Positions 51,609 to 59,936 of a stretch of 64,000 nt of DNA are shown piece after piece; position 1 is the first letter of the stretch, and the number at the start of each line of letters is the position of its first letter. The notes below the pieces were generated by a model. It saw only the letters and a list, made by a program, of their open reading frames with translations. It searched no databases and had not been told where the DNA came from. This stretch comes from Ruminococcaceae bacterium Marseille-P2935. Lineage in GTDB: Bacteria; Bacillota; Clostridia; Oscillospirales; Ruminococcaceae. The stretch covers positions 62,001 to 126,000 of the forward strand of contig LT629950.1 in the NCBI GenBank assembly GCA_900104565.1. Direction: 5' to 3'. Made by a program: the position numbers and the translations under genes.

Positions 51609-52352
51609 TTGGTAGTAGTAGCATTACTTGTTGCATTGGTCGCAACCTGCAGCACATGGTGGTTTAGCCATGCAGTTACCAGAACCTGGCTGTACCCCCT
51701 ATGGTCCGGCTTTTTGGTTGGCATTATGATGGGCAAACCCTTGGAGGGCATGATGATTGCTGCAGCCATTAACCTGCCTTATGTTGGGTTTATCACAGCC
51801 GGCGGTTCCATGCCGGGCAACCCAATGTTTGCGGGCCCTGTTGGTACAGCACTTGCATTGGTTTCCGGCCTGGATATTCATACCGCAACCACTGTAGGCG
51901 TAATTTTGGGGTCAGTCGCAATTTTAACCTGGAACGCTTACATGACCATCAATTCATTTTGGGTACATCTGGCCGATAAATATGCGTCACAGGGCAACCT
52001 CAAAATGATCCGAGTACTGAATTATGTACCATCCTTCTTTGTTTCTCTTGCTCTCAATGGTATTCCGGCATTTCTTATTGTAATGTACGGTTCCAGCTTT
52101 GGGGCCTGGCTGCAGCAATTCCCGCAGATTATTATTGACGCTTTTGGCGTAGTTGGCGCGCTTATGCCTGCCCTTGGTATTGGTATGCTGCTGAACTACC
52201 TGGGCAAGAAAAAGCTGATTCCGTTCTTCTTTGCAGGGTTCTTCCTTACGGTTTATTTCGGCCTCGATACTATGGCCATTGCCATTATTGCCGCGATCAT
52301 TGGTATTATCCTGTACCAGTTCCGCGATACTAAAGTGAAGGAGGCTGCATAA
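51609..52352 (+). CDS. PTS EIIC component, mannose/sorbose family
   Basis: Integral membrane translocation subunit, 247 residues, with about seven hydrophobic helices and the family pattern PLWSGFLVGIMMGKPLEGMMIAAAINLPYVGFITAGGSMPGNPMFAG. I start at TTG 51609, eight bases after AGGAG (51596-51600); the frame opens at 51549, but that extension is not hydrophobic or conserved. A 140-bp gap after EI includes an unused-looking AAAGGAGG (51491-51498) with no ORF and a GCCATAG/CTATGGC hairpin. Confidence 0.92.
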   Translation: MVVVALLVALVATCSTWWFSHAVTRTWLYPLWSGFLVGIMMGKPLEGMMIAAAINLPYVGFITAGGSMPGNPMFAGPVGTALALVSGLDIHTATTVGVILGSVAILTWNAYMTINSFWVHLADKYASQGNLKMIRVLNYVPSFFVSLALNGIPAFLIVMYGSSFGAWLQQFPQIIIDAFGVVGALMPALGIGMLLNYLGKKKLIPFFFAGFFLTVYFGLDTMAIAIIAAIIGIILYQFRDTKVKEAA

Positions 52353-52353
52353 T

Positions 52354-53184
52354 ATGGCTGAAAAAACTCTAAGAAAATCTGACCTAGTCAAGCACTGGTT
52401 GCTGGGTTATTCCAGCGAAACCTGTTATAACTACGAGCGTTTGCAGGCATTGGGAAACGCAAATGCGATTCAGCCCATTATTAAGCGTCTGTACAACAAA
52501 GACCAGTATGCGGAAGAAATTTCGAAATACCTGGTGTTCTTTAATACCGAGCCGTCCTTTATGGGTACTGTCATCCATGGCATTACCGCCGCAATGGAAG
52601 AAAAGAGAGCCAATGGCGAAAAAATTTCGGCCGAAGACATTAACTCGGTTCGCCTGGCTTTAATGGGGCCGCTGGCCGGCATCGGCGATGTTGTTTCGCA
52701 GTCAATTGTTTACCCGGTTTTAGCAGGTATTTGTATTCAGCTGGCACTGGCAGGCAACTTTTTTGGCCCAATCCTATTCGAGGTTGGCTATAAGGCAATC
52801 ATGCTGATTCTGGGCTTTTCAATGTATATGCTGGGCTACCGCAAGGGCCGCGATGCCATTCTTGAGTTTTTACAGGGTGGCATTCTGAACCGCCTGATCG
52901 AGGTTTTCAGTATTATCGGGCTTATGGTAGTCGGTAATATGGCTGTCAGCCGTGTTGCAGTAAAAATCCCTCTGGAATGGATCTTTACCAACGAGCTGGG
53001 GCAGGTCACCTTTAACTTTCAAACCGGCGTATTAGACGCCCTGTTGCCCGGTTTGCTGCCGCTGGCAATTACAATAGGTGTTTGGGGTCTGCTTAAAAAA
53101 CGAGTAAAACCATTGACTATTGTGTTAATTCTTTTTGTGGCCGGTATGGCGCTTTCGCTTCTTGGCCTGCTTGCCGCTGTTTAA
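52354..53184 (+). CDS. PTS EIID component, mannose/sorbose family
   Basis: Second membrane subunit of mannose-type permeases, found only in this PTS family. 276 residues. FNTEPSFMGTVIHGITAAMEEKRANGE near 65, MGPLAGIGDVVSQSIVYPV near 107 and RKGRDAI, then hydrophobic helices to the end, are characteristic. Starts one base after EIIC. A long perfect hairpin follows at 53207-53246. Confidence 0.93.
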   Translation: MAEKTLRKSDLVKHWLLGYSSETCYNYERLQALGNANAIQPIIKRLYNKDQYAEEISKYLVFFNTEPSFMGTVIHGITAAMEEKRANGEKISAEDINSVRLALMGPLAGIGDVVSQSIVYPVLAGICIQLALAGNFFGPILFEVGYKAIMLILGFSMYMLGYRKGRDAILEFLQGGILNRLIEVFSIIGLMVVGNMAVSRVAVKIPLEWIFTNELGQVTFNFQTGVLDALLPGLLPLAITIGVWGLLKKRVKPLTIVLILFVAGMALSLLGLLAAV

Positions 53185-53206
53185 CCGTACAGGTTAAATT
53201 GATTGG

Positions 53207-53246
53207 TTTTTGTGTGGGGGATGGAACCTCGTCCCCCACACAAAAA
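53207..53246. other. Perfect 15-bp stem-loop inside the PTS operon
   Basis: TTTTTGTGTGGGGGA (53207-53221) is exactly complementary to TCCCCCACACAAAAA (53232-53246) around a 10-base loop. The T-run is on the 5' side on both strands, so it is not a classical terminator; it could stabilise the upstream EIIC-EIID mRNA or mark a processing site. Confidence 0.7.
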
Positions 53247-53361
53247 AGAGAGATGACGGATAGAATGATACGGTTTTTAGCTCTCCCGGTAAAATTTAAA
53301 TTTTAACTGGGATTTCAGGGCTTTATAGGCCTGTTGCTCTTATCATTTTTTTGGCTTCGCA

Positions 53362-53415
53362 TGGTAAGGGCTATACGATACTGCGTTTTTGCCGGTGCGA
53401 AGCGGCAGAATGGAG
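53362..53415 (+). promoter_or_regulatory. Hairpin/SD leader element before the epimerase, with TGGTAAGGGCT box
   Basis: TGGTAAGGGCT at 53362-53372, an 18-base spacer, GCCG (53391-53394) pairing with CGGC (53403-53406), then AGAATGGAG (53407-53415) providing the ribosome binding site. The copy at 54461-54514 has the same box, spacing and hairpin. Confidence 0.6.
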
Positions 53416-53422
53416 CGGACCA

Positions 53423-54094
53423 ATGCAAAAAAAAATTATGATTTCGCCCTCTATTATGTGCTGTAAATTCTGGGAGATGCAGCGGTATGTCCGGATATTT
53501 GAAGAATGCAGGATTGACACCATTCATTTTGATGTAATGGACGGCCATTATGTTAACAATACCATGCTGGGTACCGCCTTATATAAGCAGCTGAAAGAGT
53601 TTACCAATATTCCCATCGATTTGCATTTTATGTGTGAAGACCCTGACCGCTTTATCGATTATTTTATGCCAGAGCCTGGGGACTGGGTCAGCTTTCACCC
53701 CGAGACTTGCCGCCAGCCATACCGGCTTTTGCAAAACCTGCGTGAGCGGGGGCTGCGGGCAGGGCTAGCGCTTAACCCGGGTTCCCCCCTCAGTTATTTG
53801 GAGGAACATAAGACCTTAATCGATTTTGTCATGATTATGACGGTTAATCCTGGCTTTGCAGGACAAACCATGGTACCCGATGCCCTGACTAAAATAGCGC
53901 GTATAAAAAAAGTACTAGAGGATAACAAAGTGAATGCAGACCTAGCTGTAGATGGAAATACCACCTTTGAAAATGCGAAAAAAATGAGAGATGCCGGAGC
54001 CAATGTGTTTGTAGTAGGTTCTTCGTCTTTATTAAGAGACGTTGATGGGTTCCAAAGCAAATTTTATGAATATACCGCATACCTTGAACATTAA
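53423..54094 (+). CDS. Ribulose-phosphate 3-epimerase family protein, allulose-6-phosphate-epimerase-like
   Basis: TIM-barrel epimerase of 223 residues. Motifs ISPSIMCCKFWEM, IHFDVMDGHYVNN (metal-binding His and Asp), LHFMCEDPDRF, MTVNPGFAGQ and AVDGNTTFENA are intact. The MCCKFWEM-type start and NNTMLGT are more like D-allulose-6-phosphate 3-epimerase (AlsE) than Rpe. ATG 53423 lies seven bases after GGAG; the frame extends to 53351 through the leader element. In this operon it probably converts the imported sugar phosphate toward fructose 6-phosphate. Confidence 0.85.
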   Translation: MQKKIMISPSIMCCKFWEMQRYVRIFEECRIDTIHFDVMDGHYVNNTMLGTALYKQLKEFTNIPIDLHFMCEDPDRFIDYFMPEPGDWVSFHPETCRQPYRLLQNLRERGLRAGLALNPGSPLSYLEEHKTLIDFVMIMTVNPGFAGQTMVPDALTKIARIKKVLEDNKVNADLAVDGNTTFENAKKMRDAGANVFVVGSSSLLRDVDGFQSKFYEYTAYLEH

Positions 54095-54460
54095 CCATTA
54101 AATCAAAAAAGCGGAGCACCGTACGTACTGAGTGTTATAACCTTAATACGTGATTCCTCGGTTCAATGATTATGGGTTCCATTTGTTTTTTGCGTGGGGC
54201 AGTCTGCAACATACCAGTTGCAGTGTAAACCATAGAATATCCCAAAACATTCCCCTTATTAAGTTGTGACGTATAATGAATACCCAAATGTCTTTCTGTT
54301 TCAGTTGCATCCGTCGGGATGATAGGATGGCCTCATGCGAAGCGCCCAATTTCTAGAAAAAACCTGCCTGCAGATGAACTTTTATACAGATGTTCTTAAA
54401 TGTGGAATCAAGGCCGTTTGCAAAAAAACCAACGTGCCCTTACAATTCTTCTGCTTTGTG
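54095..54460. other. Gap between epimerase and EIIA genes
   Basis: No gene and no clear terminator. The right end carries the next leader element. Confidence 0.4.
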
Positions 54461-54514
54461 TGGTAAGGGCTGTCACTTTGTTGTATTTTGCCGGGCTGAA
54501 GCGGCGGAATGGAG
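54461..54514 (+). promoter_or_regulatory. Hairpin/SD leader element before EIIA, with TGGTAAGGGCT box
   Basis: TGGTAAGGGCT at 54461-54471, 18 bases, GCCG (54490-54493)/CGGC (54502-54505), then GGAATGGAG (54506-54514). Same layout as at 53362. Confidence 0.6.
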
Positions 54515-54520
54515 TATTTT

Positions 54521-54910
54521 ATGATAGGAGTTATTGTAGTGAGCCACGGGAATCTAGCTAAAGAACTGGTACGCAGTGCCGAAATGCTGATGGGCGAGTC
54601 CCAACAGATGGGGTACGAAGGCATTATGCCTGACGAGTCAGCAGATTTATTTTACGAACGGGTATTGGCACTTACGGAAAAGGTGGATACTGGCAGCGGT
54701 ATTCTTGCAATGGTAGATTTGTATGGGGGTACCCCCTGCAATACGGTTTATCGCATTTCCTGTCAGCATAAGATACGTATCGTAACCGGTGTGAACCTTC
54801 CTATGGTAATGGCGGCAATTGCAGAACGTACCGAAGAAATGACCCTGAATGAGTTTGTAGCGGAGGTTCTTGCAACCGGCGCCGGGGGGGTTGTGGAATT
54901 TTTAGTATAA
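54521..54910 (+). CDS. PTS EIIA component, mannose family
   Basis: Cytosolic phosphocarrier domain, 129 residues. Phospho-His9 in IVVSHGNLAKELVRSAEMLMG, and the VDLYGGTPCNTVYR motif near 66 are diagnostic. ATG 54521 after ATGGAG; the in-frame ATG at 54509 overlaps that site. Encoded separately from EIIB, as in sorbose/fructosamine-type systems. Confidence 0.93.
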   Translation: MIGVIVVSHGNLAKELVRSAEMLMGESQQMGYEGIMPDESADLFYERVLALTEKVDTGSGILAMVDLYGGTPCNTVYRISCQHKIRIVTGVNLPMVMAAIAERTEEMTLNEFVAEVLATGAGGVVEFLV

Positions 54911-54944
54911 TCACCGAATCAAGTAAAACAGGGGGGATAGATGT

Positions 54945-55427
54945 ATGGCAGATAAAAACCTGATTTTTACCCGTATTGACGACCGCCTCATACATGGGCA
55001 GGTCTGCGCGGCATGGCTGCGCGCTTATTCCAACGTAGAACATATTACAGTGATTGACGACAAAGCCTGTCAGGATGCATTTATGCAGCAAATGTTCCAG
55101 ATGCTGGTGCCCAGCGGGATCACCATTGAAATTGTCAGTGTTTCAGATGCAGTTAAAATTATGATGGCAGGCTTTAAAAAACCAACCATGGTGATTGTAA
55201 AAGCGCCTGACACTCTAAAACGGCTGTTAGATAATGGAGTAGAAATACCGAAGGTGAATATTGGCGGGATGGGGATGAGTACCGGCAGGAAAAAATTTTT
55301 TCAGAATATTTCTACCACCCCTGCTGAAAATGACATCCTACGTGAAATGGTGGAAAAGGGTATTACGGTGGAAATACAAATTATACCTGCCGCCAAAACC
55401 ATCAACGTAGCAAAACTGCTGAAATAA
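54945..55427 (+). CDS. PTS EIIB component, mannose/sorbose family
   Basis: 160-residue cytosolic domain that phosphorylates the sugar during transport. Phospho-His17 lies in FTRIDDRLIHGQVCAAW; NIGGMGMSTGRKKFFQNIS is the later conserved block. RBS GGGGGGAT. Together with EIIA, EIIC and EIID it makes a full mannose-family permease. Confidence 0.94.
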   Translation: MADKNLIFTRIDDRLIHGQVCAAWLRAYSNVEHITVIDDKACQDAFMQQMFQMLVPSGITIEIVSVSDAVKIMMAGFKKPTMVIVKAPDTLKRLLDNGVEIPKVNIGGMGMSTGRKKFFQNISTTPAENDILREMVEKGITVEIQIIPAAKTINVAKLLK

Positions 55428-55459
55428 GGCTGCCTTTACAGCCCAAGAAAGGAAAAAAT

Positions 55460-56524
55460 ATGATGAAAGCAGCCCGTTTACACGCCATTGGTGATTTTCG
55501 TGTGGATGAAGTCAGCATACCACAGCCACAAGGCAAGCAGCTGTTGATGAGGATAGGGGCCTGCGGCATCTGTGGTTCGGATATTCCCCGTGTTTTTGAA
55601 CTGGGTACCAGTAAACAAAAATACCCTTTGGTACTTGGCCATGAATTTGGCGGCGAGATTGTTAAGGTGGGAAATCAGGCCGACCTTGCCTTGGTGGGGA
55701 AGCATGGAGCAATCTTTCCCTGCATTCCCTGCCGGTTCTGCCCCCCTTGCCTGTCAGGAAATTATGCCATGTGCCTTGACTATGATTATCTTGGCTCCCG
55801 TAGCGATGGGGGATTTGCCGAATACTGTTTGATTCCATCCAGCTGGCACTTTGTCGAATCCCACAATGTGCAAACTACCGACGAAGCGCTTTCTATGGTG
55901 GAGCCCTGCACCGTAGCACAGCACGCCGTTCGCAGAGGTGATTTGCGAGCCGGTTATTCGGTACTTATTTTTGGAGCCGGCCCAATTGGAATTATGGCTG
56001 CCCGCTGGGCACATATTTTTGGCGCAGGTACAATCGCGCTGGTGGATGTTGTGGAGGATAAGATCTCTTTTGCCAAACAGCACGGCCAGATATGCCTTCA
56101 TGGTGGGAAAGAAGATGTCAATGCCGCGTTCCGGGCCTTGAATCAAGGCAGGCCTGCCGATATTGTCATAGAGGGTACCGGAACCCAGGCTGCGTTAAAT
56201 CAGGCAATCGACTGCGTGCGCACCTTTGGAACCATTGTAATGCTTGGCAACCCTCACAAAGATACCACCATTCAATTGGGGTGCCACAGCAGTATTTTGC
56301 GCAAAGAGCTGAATCTTGTGGGAGTTTGGAATTCCCATTACTTTGACCTTCCAATTAACGAGTGGGTTTACACTGTAAAAATGATTGATGAAAAGAAGAT
56401 GATGGTGGAAGACCTGGTTACCCATCGCTGTGGCATTGATGAGCTTCCGCAGCTTTTCGATGATATTTATGAGAAAAAGGTGAGCATCTGCAAAGCGCTG
56501 TACAGCGCGGAGGTAGGAAGATGA
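55460..56524 (+). CDS. Zinc-dependent alcohol dehydrogenase, galactitol-1-phosphate-dehydrogenase-like
   Basis: MDR-superfamily NAD(P)-dependent dehydrogenase of 354 residues. Catalytic zinc ligands in GACGICGSDIPR and GHEFGGEIVKVG, structural-zinc-like cysteines in FPCIPCRFCPPCLSGNYAMC, and Rossmann motif IFGAGPIGIMAARWA near 172. Closest in pattern to GatD/sorbitol dehydrogenases, so oxidation of a sugar-alcohol phosphate to a ketose phosphate is inferred. RBS AAAGGAAAA; ATG 55460 or 55463. Overlaps the SIS gene by four bases. Confidence 0.85.
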   Translation: MMKAARLHAIGDFRVDEVSIPQPQGKQLLMRIGACGICGSDIPRVFELGTSKQKYPLVLGHEFGGEIVKVGNQADLALVGKHGAIFPCIPCRFCPPCLSGNYAMCLDYDYLGSRSDGGFAEYCLIPSSWHFVESHNVQTTDEALSMVEPCTVAQHAVRRGDLRAGYSVLIFGAGPIGIMAARWAHIFGAGTIALVDVVEDKISFAKQHGQICLHGGKEDVNAAFRALNQGRPADIVIEGTGTQAALNQAIDCVRTFGTIVMLGNPHKDTTIQLGCHSSILRKELNLVGVWNSHYFDLPINEWVYTVKMIDEKKMMVEDLVTHRCGIDELPQLFDDIYEKKVSICKALYSAEVGR

Positions 56525-57078
56525 ACCTTTGTGAGCAGACTGCACTTATTACAGATGAATTATCCCGTGCAATGGTACAGATCAGCGAGGTGGAAGCGGA
56601 AGAGTTTATGACGCAGCTTCTTTCAGCCCGACGGGTATTAGTAGTAGGAGTAGGCCGGGTTTTAATCTCTTTAAAATCCTGGGTGAAACGGATGATTCAC
56701 CTTGGAATTGATATCAACTTTGTTGGCAGTGAAACAGAGCGCCCAATTTTTGCCGAAGATTTGTTGATTGTAGCCTCATCCTCCGGCGAGAGCGCAGTCC
56801 CAAAAGCGATTGCGCAAATTGCCAAAAGCAAAGGGGCCCATGTGGTGTACATTGGCTGTACCGCCGACAGCACAATTGCCCAAATGGCGGACAGCCGGCT
56901 GCTGTTGGCCGGCAGAACCAAGCTGGCATTGCCAGGAGAGTTTGGTTCTGCCCAGCCTATGTCCACCCTGTTTGAACAACAGCTTTTTCTCTTAGGGGAT
57001 GCACTTACTCTTATTATTATGAATCGTAAAAACCTGAGCGAAGGAAATATTAAGGCGAATCACGCCAATTTGGAGTAA
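56521..57078 (+). CDS. SIS-domain sugar-phosphate isomerase, 6-phospho-3-hexuloisomerase-like
   Basis: 185-residue single SIS domain. LSARRVLVVGVGRVLISLKSW near 33 and IVASSSGESAVPKAIAQIAKSKGAHVVYIG near 80 carry the phosphosugar-binding serines; LPGEFGSAQPMSTLFEQ near 137 is typical of 6-phospho-3-hexuloisomerase (HxlB). Hexulose-phosphate synthase is not present, so it probably isomerises another ketose phosphate made by this pathway. ATG 56521 overlaps the dehydrogenase stop. Confidence 0.85.
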   Translation: MNLCEQTALITDELSRAMVQISEVEAEEFMTQLLSARRVLVVGVGRVLISLKSWVKRMIHLGIDINFVGSETERPIFAEDLLIVASSSGESAVPKAIAQIAKSKGAHVVYIGCTADSTIAQMADSRLLLAGRTKLALPGEFGSAQPMSTLFEQQLFLLGDALTLIIMNRKNLSEGNIKANHANLE

Positions 57079-57281
57079 TAGCGGTGATTTGCGCAAGGCA
57101 TATGCGGTACTGGTGTCCTTTCTTATTTACAAGTTGTTTTATGTCGGCTTTGGCTTATACAGCAGGGAGATGCAAAACCCACACATCACCCTGCAATAAA
57201 GCGGAGTCTGCAAAGCTGCTGCTTTTTCAGAAAAAAGCAGGCTTAAACTTTTAAATGTAACCGGCAAAATGTAAAAATAAA

Positions 57282-57307
57282 TGCCCAACCCGTGGGGCAG
57301 AATGGAG
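57282..57307 (+). promoter_or_regulatory. Hairpin/SD leader element before the gene at 57315
   Basis: TGCCC (57282-57286) pairs with GGGCA (57295-57299), overlapping the start of AGAATGGAG (57299-57307). The stem sequence differs from the other copies (CCC/GGG instead of CCG/CGG) while base pairing is kept, i.e. a compensatory change. Confidence 0.55.
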
Positions 57308-57314
57308 CAGGAAA

Positions 57315-57893
57315 ATGGCGTTGAAAGAAATGCAACCACGTTTGCAACTTTCTTTTGAAGAATTTACAGACACCTGGGGAACGCTGATTGAGGAATATTG
57401 TCAACGCGGAATCCATCTGGGGGCTGAAAGTAATCAACCCAGTCTTTCAGATGAAGAGCTGGTACATTTTAATGCTGAATTAACAGCTATATTATTATTT
57501 ATTGCAGTGGAAATTTGGAATTCCCGTAAGCGCATCTCTTCCGAGATTCGTCAAAAAAGTACAGAATCTATTGCAGAAAAACTCTATCGAAGGCTTTATG
57601 GCCAGGCCGCTGCGGAAGTGCGGCAGGTTTATGAGGCGCGGCGTGAGCTGTTTTCACAGATTTGCCATAATGTTTCCAACGCAAATCCCCAAAAGCGCCA
57701 GACCGAACTGATTGGCTTTGCGCGTTACCTGACTGCACAGGTCTCAGATTGCCCCGAACAGGAGAATCTACCATTTATCCAGCAGCTTAGCATTTTATTC
57801 ATGGAAGCAGCCGCAACATTTTTTCGGCTGGCAGAAAATAGCTACCCCGACCTGCAGGGGTTTGGAAAAACAAAATTTATTGTGCAAAAATAA
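57315..57893 (+). CDS. Unknown helical protein in the PTS operon
   Basis: 192 residues, no family recognised. Mostly amphipathic helices, rich in Glu, Gln and Leu (FEEFTDTWGTLIEEYC, LYRRLYGQAAAEVRQVYEARR, LSILFMEAAATFFRLAENSY). No HTH, signal peptide, membrane segment or metal motif is evident. ATG 57315 is seven bases after GGAG in the leader element. Its place between the isomerase and aldolase genes, with the same leader as other operon members, supports a real gene in the pathway; a regulator or structural role cannot be told apart. Confidence 0.75.
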   Translation: MALKEMQPRLQLSFEEFTDTWGTLIEEYCQRGIHLGAESNQPSLSDEELVHFNAELTAILLFIAVEIWNSRKRISSEIRQKSTESIAEKLYRRLYGQAAAEVRQVYEARRELFSQICHNVSNANPQKRQTELIGFARYLTAQVSDCPEQENLPFIQQLSILFMEAAATFFRLAENSYPDLQGFGKTKFIVQK

Positions 57894-58105
57894 TGGACTT
57901 CTTTTGCTGAACGTAGAGAGTACGAAACGTCCAAAAGTTTTGCCGGACAGGAAAGAAGGGTATTTCGGTAGGGTTTTACAATATTAGAAAGTTGAATGGC
58001 ATTGTTGTACAGTGGGTTACCCAATACAGCAAACAGAAGATGGTTTTCACTGTTTCTGCAGGTGCTGCCAGGCTTATGCAGCTTGGTATGTCATTCCCAT
58101 TTATT

Positions 58106-58129
58106 GCCGGCACGAACGGCAGAACGGAG
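58106..58129 (+). promoter_or_regulatory. Hairpin/SD leader element before deoC
   Basis: GCCG (58106-58109) pairs with CGGC (58117-58120), followed by AGAACGGAG (58121-58129), the ribosome binding site of the aldolase gene. A TTGGTATG sequence at 58083 weakly recalls the upstream box of the other copies. Confidence 0.5.
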
Positions 58130-58135
58130 CGTTTT

Positions 58136-58825
58136 ATGAGTAAACCGGATTATGCAAAGTATATTGACCATACCATTTTAAAAAGTACAGCCACACAAGA
58201 AACGGTTATTCGATTTTGCGAAGAGGCTAAGCGTTATCAGTTTGCCAGTGTGTGTGTAAACCCCACCCATGTTTCTCTGGTACATACTCTTTTAGCTGGC
58301 AGCGGTGTTAAAACTTGCTGCACCATTGGGTTCCCCCTTGGTGCGACAACAACCTTGGTAAAAACGGTGGAAACAGAGGAAGCGGTTAAAAATGGCGCAC
58401 AGGAAGTGGACATGGTCATCAACATTGGGGCAATGAAAGATCAGCGGCTGGAATTAGTTTATGAAGATATTTTTGCAGTGGTATCTGCTGCTCATCCGCA
58501 TGCTTTAGTGAAGGTGATTATTGAGTCTAGCGACCTTACCGATGACGAAATAGTTGCGGCCTGTATTCTGGCGCAGAAGGCAGGGGCCGATTTTGTTAAA
58601 ACCTCTAGCGGTTTTGGTTCTGGCGGTGCAACCGTAGAAGCGGTGCGCCTGATGAAGCAAACAGTTGGCGATTCGATGCTGGTAAAAGCCTCGACCGGAA
58701 TTAACAACCGGGAAATTTGTGATCAGATGCTGGAAGCCGGTGCCGTACGCATGGGGACCAGCAAAGGAGTGCTGATTGTAGACGGTGAACCTCTGACGGA
58801 TAATGTGACAAAGGAGAATGGGTGA
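58136..58825 (+). CDS. deoC: Deoxyribose-phosphate aldolase family protein
   Basis: Class I aldolase of 229 residues. Schiff-base Lys155 in ADFVKTSSGFG and the proton-relay Lys184 in MLVKASTGI are both present; IDHTILKSTA and VNPTHVSLV at the N-terminus are standard. ATG 58136 follows ACGGAG; the open frame reaches back to 57992 through non-conserved sequence and the leader hairpin. In a sugar PTS operon it may cleave a deoxy-sugar phosphate rather than serve nucleoside salvage. Overlaps the next gene's start. Confidence 0.9.
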   Translation: MSKPDYAKYIDHTILKSTATQETVIRFCEEAKRYQFASVCVNPTHVSLVHTLLAGSGVKTCCTIGFPLGATTTLVKTVETEEAVKNGAQEVDMVINIGAMKDQRLELVYEDIFAVVSAAHPHALVKVIIESSDLTDDEIVAACILAQKAGADFVKTSSGFGSGGATVEAVRLMKQTVGDSMLVKASTGINNREICDQMLEAGAVRMGTSKGVLIVDGEPLTDNVTKENG

Positions 58826-59616
58826 TGAATCTTTCAAGTGACCGTATTCAGGGAAAAGTTTGTGTAGTTACCGGGTCGGCAAAAAGCATTGGCCTTGGCA
58901 TTGCCGCCAAATATGCCCAATCAGGGGCAAAAACTATTTTGATCGATATCGACCCTATGGTGTTAAACAGTGCCAAAGAGCTGGCAGACAAGGGGCTGTG
59001 TGCCAAAGGATATGTGTGCGATATAACAGACCGTGCTGAAGTTTTAAAACTATTTGCTTACATAGCAAACGAGTTCGGCCCAATCTTTTGTTTGGTTAAC
59101 AATGCCGGTGCCGTGGATCAACGCCCTTTTGAGGAGAACACAGAAGAAATTTTTAACCGTATTTTTAGAATTAACGTCAATGGTACTGCATGGTGTATTC
59201 AGGGCGCACTGCCCAGTATGAAAGCTGCGGGAGAAGGCGGGAAGATTATCAATTTTTCTTCAAAATCGGGAAAAACCGGATCAGCGCTGATGACCCCTTA
59301 CAGTGCGGCCAAAGGGGCGATCATAGCGCTTACCCAGTCGTTGGCTTACGAATTGGCGGAGTATAAAATTAACGTCAACTGCGTTTGCCCCGGAATCACC
59401 GACTTAACCGGGGTATGGGCCAATGTCAGCGAAGGCTATACCAAAAACCTGAATATGCCCCGCGAGGCTGTGGTCGAAAAATTTTCCGCCAAAGTCCCAT
59501 TAAAAACCCTGGCTACGATTGATGATATTGTAGAGTATGTTTTCTTTATGACTGTCTCCGGCGATTATTGCACAGGCCAAGCTTTAAACATCTCTGGCGG
59601 CAGAGAAATGCATTAA
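58825..59616 (+). CDS. Short-chain dehydrogenase/reductase
   Basis: Classical SDR of 263 residues, NAD(P)-dependent. Cofactor motif TGSAKSIGLGIA near 18, NNAGA near 92, and catalytic Tyr159-x3-Lys163 in TPYSAAKGAII; the C-terminus ends with ALNISGGREMH as in sugar/polyol dehydrogenases. ATG 58825 is eight bases after AAGGAG; GTG 58822 is in frame but less well spaced. Last gene of the operon, terminator at 59903. Substrate unknown, probably an intermediate of the imported carbohydrate. Confidence 0.9.
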   Translation: MNLSSDRIQGKVCVVTGSAKSIGLGIAAKYAQSGAKTILIDIDPMVLNSAKELADKGLCAKGYVCDITDRAEVLKLFAYIANEFGPIFCLVNNAGAVDQRPFEENTEEIFNRIFRINVNGTAWCIQGALPSMKAAGEGGKIINFSSKSGKTGSALMTPYSAAKGAIIALTQSLAYELAEYKINVNCVCPGITDLTGVWANVSEGYTKNLNMPREAVVEKFSAKVPLKTLATIDDIVEYVFFMTVSGDYCTGQALNISGGREMH

Positions 59617-59902
59617 ATTTGCCAATGGAAACTTCATTTTAGTTATTTCACTTCAATTTTTACGACCTACATATTGATTGGTGCAAGAAAAAACACCTTG
59701 CCAAGTAGTTAACACCAATCTTCGGGATTTACCAGGTAGAAAAACGACAAGTTTTAGAACAGATTTTTAGTACCGTGGGTTTTATGGCATTGAAAATGTA
59801 GTTCGACTACTTGTTGATTCGATGCAACGGGGAGTAGTGAATTGTTGAATGAAAAAGCCTCTTCGCAATAGGGGCGGTGTTCTTCAAATAGTAAGTGTTG
59901 AT
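59617..59902. other. Gene-free 3' region of the PTS operon
   Basis: No ORF or signal recognised before the terminator at 59903. Confidence 0.4.
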
Positions 59903-59936
59903 AAGCGCCTGAACCGTTTTGTTCAGGCGCTTTTAT
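59903..59936 (+). terminator. Terminator of the PTS operon
   Basis: AAGCGCCTGAAC (59903-59914) pairs perfectly with GTTCAGGCGCTT (59921-59932), six-base loop, followed by TTATA. Confidence 0.9.
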
